The notes under the pieces: generated by a model
What the model saw: the letters and a program-made list of their open reading frames with translations, nothing else
Told to the model about the DNA's origin: nothing
Databases searched by the model: none
Translations under genes and position numbers: made by a program
Source of the DNA: Methanospirillum sp.
GTDB taxonomy: Archaea; Halobacteriota; Methanomicrobia; Methanomicrobiales; Methanospirillaceae
Length of the DNA stretch: 9,171 bases
NCBI GenBank assembly: GCA_028679485.1
Contig: JAJRBL010000074.1
Location: 1-9,171 of the forward strand
Reading direction: 5' to 3'
Shown here: one piece after another, positions 1 through 5,175 of the stretch
Position numbering within the stretch: position 1 is the first letter of the stretch
Layout of the letters: each line of letters begins with the position of its first letter

Positions 1-1
1 A

Positions 2-1069
2 GTGAAAGGAGCAGGCAATAGCACTCCTGAAAGACTCCAGGTGATAGCAGCCTACGGGGGAGCAGACAAACCCGGATGGCATGGTATGACCATTGCAGAT
101 CTCGACGATCTCAGAGGGGATCTAAAAGATGGCACCCTCGGGAACAACCAGTCGTTCATCATTCAACTTCCCCGGGCAGACATGGGAGATCCAAAGTCAC
201 TTGCATTCTTCCTCTCCTTTATCAGGGAACAGTACAGGTACGACCGGGTATTTCTTGTGCTCATCGGTCATGGAGAAGCCTATACCGGGATGCTCTTCGA
301 TCAGAACCATGAAGATGACGGGCTTACCCCCCAGGAACTGGTCAGAAGCCTGGAAGAGACATCATGGAACTCGGAACTGATTGGAATAGACTCATGCCTC
401 ATGGGCTGCCTGGAGGTGGCATCTGCACTCTCCCCTTACGCCCGGTACCTCATTGCAAGCGAAGAGTCTGAACCGGCAGAAGGGTGGCCATACGAGACAT
501 GGGTACGATACCTGACCGAATATCCGGATGCACAACCTGAGGAACATGCCCGTGTTCTCTTTGATGAGTACATGAAAAATACCGAACCAGGCAAAACAAT
601 CGCCCTGTTGCATCTCAGGGAGACCGGATACCTTACTTCAGAACTGGATCGGTTTGGCCGGGACCTGTCTGCACTACAGAATACCCGGGAAGGGACGGAA
701 CTAACCGAATCAGCCATCATGCAGACCCAGCAGTTCGGACTGACCGCGGAAGGTACCCTTGAGGAGGCAACGATGGATATCTACGACTTTGCAGATAAAA
801 TCGGGGAGCATGTTCCGTACCTCTCCGAATCTGCCGACGGGGTGAGAGAGGGGATAAACAGGACAGTAATCCTTGCCCGGCATGACGAAAAGGTACCGGG
901 AGCACATGGAATCGCGATCATATCCCCTGTTCTTATCAACCCTGATTTTTATGAGTATTATAAAACAAGTGCCTCTATCACACCGGCCTGGGACCGGTTC
1001 ATCTCCGCTTTTCTGGGTATCGAGGCAGATAAAAATGAGTCAGTCCCTTTTTCCCAGGATACGCCATGA
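2..1069 (+). CDS. Clostripain-like cysteine peptidase (family C11), 5'-truncated by window edge
   Basis: This is the C-terminal 355 residues of a clostripain-type cysteine endopeptidase. Family hallmarks are visible: a hydrophobic strand ending in the catalytic His-Gly (LVLIGHGEA, His90 counted from the first full codon), the catalytic cysteine in IDSCLMGC (Cys132), and the conserved E-x-x-P-x-x-GW-PY segment just after it (about 154-164). The first codon (GTG at 2) is probably an internal valine. Family members carry an N-terminal strand-helix segment, and secreted ones a signal peptide, before this point, and neither is present. C11 enzymes usually cleave after basic residues and many are exported, but location and substrate cannot be read here. 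The C-terminus has no membrane anchor. The last 30 bp overlap the convergent TPR gene, and a terminator-like hairpin lies 37 bp past the stop. Family assignment is secure; physiological role is unknown. Confidence 0.85.
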   Translation: MKGAGNSTPERLQVIAAYGGADKPGWHGMTIADLDDLRGDLKDGTLGNNQSFIIQLPRADMGDPKSLAFFLSFIREQYRYDRVFLVLIGHGEAYTGMLFDQNHEDDGLTPQELVRSLEETSWNSELIGIDSCLMGCLEVASALSPYARYLIASEESEPAEGWPYETWVRYLTEYPDAQPEEHARVLFDEYMKNTEPGKTIALLHLRETGYLTSELDRFGRDLSALQNTREGTELTESAIMQTQQFGLTAEGTLEEATMDIYDFADKIGEHVPYLSESADGVREGINRTVILARHDEKVPGAHGIAIISPVLINPDFYEYYKTSASITPAWDRFISAFLGIEADKNESVPFSQDTP

Positions 1070-2776
1070 TACACAGGATACGAGGATTGCAATAAAAACC
1101 GGCAGAAGACCCGGGGGGGTCTCTTTTTTATCCTTCTCCAATGCCTGGATCTTCAGAAGGATCCCGGTAAGGTTTGAATCCAGACTCATAGCCTTCTCAT
1201 ATGCACCGGCAGCATCGCTGGTTTTACCGGCAAATGCCAGGATATCACCGTACTGTTCATACAGCGTCCCGGAATCAGGATGGAGAGCCAGTTCATCCGT
1301 ATATAACTTCAATGCTTCAGGTGTTTTGCCTGCCTTGACAAGGGTCGTGGCTTTGCCCTTCCTGACAAGGGCCGGATTCGTCAGGTTCGTAGCGGCCTGG
1401 TCCCATACATCAAGTGCATCCTGGTATTTGCCCAGTTTCTCATAGATATTGACCTTTTTCGTAAGGAGGGCAAAGTTCGTGGGATCTTCGATAATCGCGA
1501 GATTAAGTGAGCGGAGTGCGGTCTCCGAATCTCCAAGAGACAACAGGTTTTCACTTTTTGCAGCAAGGGCCTGGGTGTTCCGGGGATCCAGCTGAAGGGC
1601 TGCCCCATACGCAATCTCAGCCTCCTCGCTCTTTCCAAGCCCGGAGAGACAATCGCCTTTGCCCACCCAGGCAGGTGTATACTGGGGATCCATCGTGCAG
1701 GCGATCTCAAATACTGCAAGACCATCCTGGTACCTTTCCAGCCGGGAGAGGGCAGTTCCTTTACCCACCCAGGCACCCGCATCGTTGCGGGAGAGGGCAA
1801 TTGCCTGTTCATACGCAGCCAGTGCCTCATCATATCTCTTTTCAAGGATCAGGACATCACCGATGCTCTTCCAGACAGAGGAATCGGTCTTGTCGAGCTG
1901 GAGGGCTAGCTGGAATGCCTTTACCGCCTCATCATACCTCTTGAGAGTGGTGTATACCTGGCCGAGAGACGTCCATGCTTTTTTATCTGAAGTATCAAGT
2001 GCCAGTGCATCCTCGTACGCATCGATCGCCTCCCCGTACCTGCCAAGATCAGCGAGAGTCATCCCTTTGTTCGTAAAGGCAACGGCATCCTTGGGATTGT
2101 ACACCAGTGCCATCTCATAACTTTTCAGGGCATCATCCAGTTTTCCAAGATTATACTGGGCGTTTCCCTTGTTGTACCAGGCCTTGCTGTCCTTGTTGTC
2201 ATGCTGAAGGGCAACTTCGTAGGCAGTAACCGCTTCTTCAAAGTTATTCTGGTTGTAATGGGCATTTCCCTTTGCAAACCATGTCTCCTCATTATCAGGA
2301 TCTATCTGGATGGCTGCATCATAAGCCCTGATAGCCTCTTCATACTGCTTCTGGTCGGAGAGGACATTGCCCTTCGCCATCCAGGCCTGCACGTCATAGG
2401 GATCTAGCTGAATTGCCACGTCATATGCGGCATATGCTTCATTAAGCAGGTCTTTGCTATAGAGGGCATTTCCCTTGTTGTACCAGTAGTCCGGATTCCT
2501 GGGATCCAGCCCGATTGCTACCTCGTAGGATGCGATGGCCTCGTCAACCTGGTTCAGTTTATAAAGAGAGACTCCTTTATTATACCAGGCCGCTGCATTC
2601 GCCGGATCGATCTCAATTGCCCGTTCAAATGCATCTATCGCCTCCTTATACATCCCCTGGCTGTAAAATGCATTCCCGTCAGAGATCAGGTCGTCTGTCT
2701 GTGCTGACGACACCGGGTATGCAAGAAACATACAGAGCAGGAACACAAAGAAGAGAACCTGGTAGAAGGAGGACAT
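1040..2776 (-). CDS. Exported, membrane-anchored tetratricopeptide repeat protein (about 15 TPRs)
   Basis: The 578-residue product starts with a clear signal peptide (basic-poor start, hydrophobic core, cleavage probably after SSA at residue 25). About 15 consecutive 34-residue TPR units follow, roughly residues 28-534, each with the W-x-x-K-G-N ... Y-x-x-A-x-x-A-x-x-x-D-P pattern. After a charged linker there is a C-terminal hydrophobic helix (about 557-573) ending in GKRD. The repeat domain is therefore predicted to sit outside the cell, held by the C-terminal helix. TPR superhelices bind proteins or peptides; the partner is unknown. The reading frame is open up to an ATG at 2938, but that start would lie inside cca and bury the signal peptide, so 2776 is chosen. 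A GGAG lies 14 bases upstream. The repeats are diverged, with the last few weakest. The 3' end overlaps the C11 peptidase gene by 30 bp, and a T5 run (1031-1035, minus strand) just past the stop may help termination. Confidence 0.88.
   Translation of the reverse strand: MSSFYQVLFFVFLLCMFLAYPVSSAQTDDLISDGNAFYSQGMYKEAIDAFERAIEIDPANAAAWYNKGVSLYKLNQVDEAIASYEVAIGLDPRNPDYWYNKGNALYSKDLLNEAYAAYDVAIQLDPYDVQAWMAKGNVLSDQKQYEEAIRAYDAAIQIDPDNEETWFAKGNAHYNQNNFEEAVTAYEVALQHDNKDSKAWYNKGNAQYNLGKLDDALKSYEMALVYNPKDAVAFTNKGMTLADLGRYGEAIDAYEDALALDTSDKKAWTSLGQVYTTLKRYDEAVKAFQLALQLDKTDSSVWKSIGDVLILEKRYDEALAAYEQAIALSRNDAGAWVGKGTALSRLERYQDGLAVFEIACTMDPQYTPAWVGKGDCLSGLGKSEEAEIAYGAALQLDPRNTQALAAKSENLLSLGDSETALRSLNLAIIEDPTNFALLTKKVNIYEKLGKYQDALDVWDQAATNLTNPALVRKGKATTLVKAGKTPEALKLYTDELALHPDSGTLYEQYGDILAFAGKTSDAAGAYEKAMSLDSNLTGILLKIQALEKDKKETPPGLLPVFIAILVSCVSWRILGKRD
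1107..1129 (+). terminator. Hairpin plus T-tract, possible terminator for the C11 peptidase gene
   Basis: A perfect 6-bp stem (AGACCC at 1107-1112, GGGTCT at 1117-1122) closes a GGGG loop. One base later comes a run of six T (1124-1129). It lies 37 bp after the C11 stop codon and inside the antisense 3' coding part of the TPR gene, where it encodes the lysine/proline linker before the C-terminal membrane helix. Archaeal termination depends mainly on the U-tract, so the hairpin may be accessory. Its orientation and distance fit a terminator for the peptidase transcript, but coding constraint on the linker could also create it by chance. Confidence 0.4.
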
Positions 2777-2801
2777 TGTATGCGAGGTTTCTCCTGTGTC
2801 C

Positions 2802-2815
2802 CTATATAGTTTCCA
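2802..2815 (-). promoter_or_regulatory. Candidate TATA box with BRE-like purines for the TPR gene
   Basis: Read on the minus strand, GGAAAC precedes CTATATAG, matching an archaeal BRE followed by a TATA box. It overlaps the cca stop codon. A start about 25 bases downstream would fall near 2780, giving an almost leaderless TPR mRNA; the GGAG at 2791-2794 would then be upstream of the transcript. It could instead be chance sequence, with the TPR gene read through from cca. Confidence 0.35.
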
Positions 2816-4205
2816 ACAGGGTGTACCTGCTTCGTACTTCAGCCCGACGAATCCTGACAAGGGGAGAACTTTTTTGCAAAAATTCGCTGATGAACGGCTG
2901 AAATCCCTCCTGCCAACAATCCATCCCGCAATAAACATGATATTCCTCGCTCATTGCATATTTCACCTGTTTTCCGAGGGCTGTTGCCAGAACCTCGGGT
3001 GAGGCCAGGAGATCTGCCGCCCTCCGGAAGCGCCGGGGAAGTTCCACCCCGTACCTGCCATCCCTGATATAGGGGCCTGCAAATACCTGGTCAGAACGGA
3101 TATACTTTTCGAGGAACCGGGAAGCATTCACGGGTGTTGTCACCGGGGGACCGGCATGGTACCGTACTGCCGGCAGGGTATCGACCAGCAGTTCAAAGAG
3201 AAGCATGCACCGGTCTTCAAGCATCCAGGTATCGGCCCGTGCAATGACGAACTCATGGCGCCGGAGGAGATCTGCCAGGGACTGGAGACTCTTTCTGAGC
3301 TGGGGGACAACAATATCCTCGATATACGGGGGGGTTCTGAAAGTCATTGCAATAAATGCGGATTCCCTTCCGGACAGGAGCGACTGAACCTCTTCTCTCG
3401 TAAGGATACAGATTGGAGGACGGTAAAAGAACCAGGGTGAAGGGGATGCCAGGTATCCCTGGCAGAGTTCTATGAACTCCAGGAGACGGGTGCCCGAGAC
3501 TGACGCAGAGACGTTTCTGCAGGGATCCACCGGATCGATCACCACCATGGGATCATCGAACACTTTAGCAGCATGCCGCTCAATATCAAGATATACTCCG
3601 GGTTTCCAGGACGCTGCCTCTTCTATCAGGGCATGAAATCCCCCGAAATAGAGAATGAGCAGTTCACAGAGGTAACCGGCAAACCCCTCCGTCATCTGGT
3701 CTGACCCGTATACCCCTCCGGCCTTGACGAACTGTTTTAACAGGAGGACTTCATCGGTCAGGGATCCGATACGGGAAGAGACATACCGGTTATGAAACGG
3801 GGTCCGGTCTACGGCACTCTGGATCCCGGTCGCCTGCATGACCCGGTAACAGGGAACAAGATCCACGTCGATGCCATCAATGGTCGCATTCAGGTAGGGA
3901 TGTTCTGCATATTTCTCCCTGATGATATCGGTATACCCGGACGCAATACGCCTTGCAAGGGCAAGCCCTTCATGTTCAAGATCCTCGCGTGAAAGGGCCG
4001 GATCGAAGAGCATGAATATATCAAGATCACGATCCCCATGGACACAGGTCTTCCGTGCTACCGAACCGACCATCATCCCTTCGGCTTTCCCTGATGACCG
4101 GATACCCGCGATGATCTTCTCTGCCAGCGAATACATCTGTTCCAGCTCTTCCCGGGTAGGGCGTATCTCTCCGAGCACTGCCTGTTCCAGTTCTGAAAAG
4201 GTCAT
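2802..4205 (-). CDS. cca: Archaeal (class I) CCA-adding tRNA nucleotidyltransferase
   Basis: The enzyme adds or repairs the 3'-terminal CCA of tRNA from CTP and ATP without a nucleic acid template. The 467-residue length fits the archaeal class. The nucleotidyltransferase head shows the polymerase-beta-type signature G-S-V-A-R-K-T (residues 47-53). The metal-binding carboxylates Asp60 and Asp62 follow in DRDLDIF, with the third, Asp115, in IDVDLVPCY. Next is the segment RTPFHNRYV...LLLKQFVKAGGVYGS, typical of the central domain of archaeal CCA enzymes, where the family normally aligns the tRNA end and the incoming nucleotide. The C-terminal part (about 260-467) is the less conserved tail and body domain. 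Its ATG overlaps the thpR stop by 4 bp (ATGA), which suggests translational coupling. The 25 bp between its stop and the TPR start leave open whether the TPR gene is part of the operon. Confidence 0.93.
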   Translation of the reverse strand: MTFSELEQAVLGEIRPTREELEQMYSLAEKIIAGIRSSGKAEGMMVGSVARKTCVHGDRDLDIFMLFDPALSREDLEHEGLALARRIASGYTDIIREKYAEHPYLNATIDGIDVDLVPCYRVMQATGIQSAVDRTPFHNRYVSSRIGSLTDEVLLLKQFVKAGGVYGSDQMTEGFAGYLCELLILYFGGFHALIEEAASWKPGVYLDIERHAAKVFDDPMVVIDPVDPCRNVSASVSGTRLLEFIELCQGYLASPSPWFFYRPPICILTREEVQSLLSGRESAFIAMTFRTPPYIEDIVVPQLRKSLQSLADLLRRHEFVIARADTWMLEDRCMLLFELLVDTLPAVRYHAGPPVTTPVNASRFLEKYIRSDQVFAGPYIRDGRYGVELPRRFRRAADLLASPEVLATALGKQVKYAMSEEYHVYCGMDCWQEGFQPFISEFLQKSSPLVRIRRAEVRSRYTLLETI

Positions 4206-4753
4206 GTACGCTCCCCGAGAGGAACTGAAAGGATATCGGTATACCGCGGGCCTTCCGGGGTGAGTTCACTCTTCTTCAGGACGAATGCAGATACCGGGAT
4301 TATACCGCTGCAGGAGGTGGCCACCCCGGCAAGGGCTTCAAACAACGAGGGGTGGAACTGTTTTACCCGGGCCAGGGTGATATGCGGATGAAATCTCCTC
4401 TTTTCCGGCTCAAATCCAAGCGAAGCCAATGTATTGTCGATATTTCCTGCGAGTCTCCTGCAGTCACCCGGGTCATCGGTTTCAGCCCAGACGACCCTCG
4501 GGGCACGCTGGTTATTCGCCGTGATGATCCCGACATTCAGGGAGAATATGTCGTCTTTCACCTGACTTAATGCAGCAGTTATTTGTGGTACCTGTGATCC
4601 GCTGACTTCACCGATGAATTTCAGGGTTATATGCATCGATTCAGTACCCACAAGGGTAAGACGTGCCCTGCTTCGGCGGAGCTCCTCCTGAACATCCCTG
4701 AACTGTTCACGGATCTCTTCCGGAAGGTCAACTGCAACAAATAACCGCACCAT
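4202..4753 (-). CDS. thpR: RNA 2',3'-cyclic phosphodiesterase (2'-5' RNA ligase family)
   Basis: This 183-residue protein belongs to the 2H phosphoesterase superfamily. Both catalytic H-x-T-x motifs are present, HITL at 41-44 and HITL at 124-127, one in each half of the duplicated fold. ThpR proteins open 2',3'-cyclic phosphates at RNA ends to 2'-phosphates, and show reversible 2'-5' ligase activity in vitro. The N-terminus MVRLFVAVDLP is the typical family start, which supports the ATG at 4753. The gene leads into cca with an ATGA overlap, so both products are probably made together. Adjacency of these genes occurs in other archaea and suggests a shared role in tRNA end maturation or repair; the precise in vivo substrate is not settled for the family. 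The gene is divergent from the redoxin-nrdD pair. Confidence 0.92.
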   Translation of the reverse strand: MVRLFVAVDLPEEIREQFRDVQEELRRSRARLTLVGTESMHITLKFIGEVSGSQVPQITAALSQVKDDIFSLNVGIITANNQRAPRVVWAETDDPGDCRRLAGNIDNTLASLGFEPEKRRFHPHITLARVKQFHPSLFEALAGVATSCSGIIPVSAFVLKKSELTPEGPRYTDILSVPLGERT

Positions 4754-4768
4754 ACTGCCGTACGATTT

Positions 4769-4776
4769 CTCCTCCT
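4769..4776 (-). promoter_or_regulatory. Strong Shine-Dalgarno sequence for thpR
   Basis: On the minus strand AGGAGGAG matches the anti-SD end of archaeal 16S rRNA. It lies 15 bases before the thpR ATG, longer than usual. No better start codon is closer, and the protein start is canonical, so the long spacing is accepted. Confidence 0.5.
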
Positions 4777-4802
4777 GAGATAATAAGTCTCATTAAAACC
4801 GT

Positions 4803-4817
4803 CCCCTCCCGGAGGGG
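4803..4817. repeat. GC-rich palindrome between thpR and the redoxin gene
   Basis: CCCCTCC, one C, then GGAGGGG form a perfect 7-bp-arm palindrome in otherwise AT-rich intergenic DNA (4754-4906). It sits roughly midway between the divergent genes, 50 bp from the thpR start and 90 bp from the redoxin start. It could be an operator for either promoter or a hairpin in a transcript leader. No known binding motif is recognised. Confidence 0.4.
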
Positions 4818-4842
4818 GGTAATTCTATACCAATTAAAATGA

Positions 4843-4868
4843 ATTATCAATAATACGAAACTGATAAT
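4843..4868. repeat. Inverted repeat ATTATCA-N12-TGATAAT upstream of the redoxin-nrdD operon
   Basis: The two 7-bp arms (4843-4849 and 4862-4868) are exact inverted copies with centres 19 bp apart, near two helical turns, which suits a dimeric regulator. A further TGATAA lies at 4899-4904 just before the redoxin ATG. The surrounding 30 bp are AT-rich and may contain the promoter, but no TATA box stands out. In such AT-rich sequence the repeat could arise by chance. Confidence 0.3.
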
Positions 4869-4906
4869 GCAGTAGATAGAATGCAGTTGAATAACCAGTG
4901 ATAAGT

Positions 4907-5167
4907 ATGAGTGAAGGGGCAGGCATTATATTATATACACTTGAGTTTTGTCCACGGTGTGAGATTCTCAAGGAGTTTCTGAGTGCACACCGGATCCCGT
5001 TTACGGTAGCAGATATGTCATCTGCCAAGGCCCTGACTGAGCTCAGGGTTCATGCAGTTTTCGTGCAGGAGGCTCCGGTTCTCCAGTGCGGAAAGACGTT
5101 TCTGACATCCAAGGAACTCTTCAATGCTGACCAGGTGAATGAAGATGCCATCCTCCGGCTCTGCTAG
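4907..5167 (+). CDS. Glutaredoxin/NrdH-like redoxin, probable electron donor to NrdD
   Basis: An 86-residue thioredoxin-fold protein. Strand IILYTLEF leads into the redox motif CPRC (Cys15, Cys18). It is followed by helix ILKEFL and, later, EAPVL with the cis-proline typical of glutaredoxin and NrdH proteins (Pro57). Two more cysteines occur, Cys61 and the final residue Cys86. Some archaeal class III ribonucleotide reductases (shown for Methanosarcina barkeri) take electrons from an NrdH-like redoxin rather than from formate. Placement 8 bp before nrdD fits that job, so this inference is strong from context. The ATG at 4907 is chosen over the in-frame GTG at 4898 because AGTGAT (4896-4901) acts as a plausible ribosome binding site 5 bases upstream. 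The symbol nrdH would be reasonable but is not proven. Confidence 0.82.
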   Translation: MSEGAGIILYTLEFCPRCEILKEFLSAHRIPFTVADMSSAKALTELRVHAVFVQEAPVLQCGKTFLTSKELFNADQVNEDAILRLC

Positions 5168-5172
5168 GTGAT
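5167..5172 (+). promoter_or_regulatory. GGTGAT ribosome binding site before nrdD, unusually close to the GTG start
   Basis: GGTGAT overlaps the last base of the redoxin stop codon. It is only 3 bases from the GTG at 5176. The next in-frame starts, ATG at 5218 and ATG at 5227, have only poor upstream matches. The short spacing makes the exact nrdD start less certain, though the intervening residues RQTTLDG look like normal protein sequence. Confidence 0.4.
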
Positions 5173-5175
5173 GGG

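Noticed and set aside
2..4. GTG at 2 as the real start of the C11 peptidase
   Set aside because: There is no signal peptide or usual N-terminal strand, and the edge of the window is one base away; truncation is far more likely.
873..1445. Rightward 190-codon open frame overlapping the C11 and TPR genes
   Set aside because: It is the shadow of the TPR gene; composition is serine/arginine-rich with no domain, and two real genes already explain the DNA.
1040..2776. Roughly 102-bp periodic similarity as a DNA repeat array
   Set aside because: It is explained by tandem TPR units at protein level; the DNA copies are well diverged.
2777..2938. Upstream start (ATG at 2938) for the TPR gene
   Set aside because: It would add 54 residues overlapping cca, with no protein-like character, and bury an obvious signal peptide.
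4926..4940. TATA-like ATTATATTATATAC inside the redoxin gene as an nrdD promoter
   Set aside because: It encodes the conserved first strand (IILYT) and would put a start within the redoxin gene; coding explains it better.
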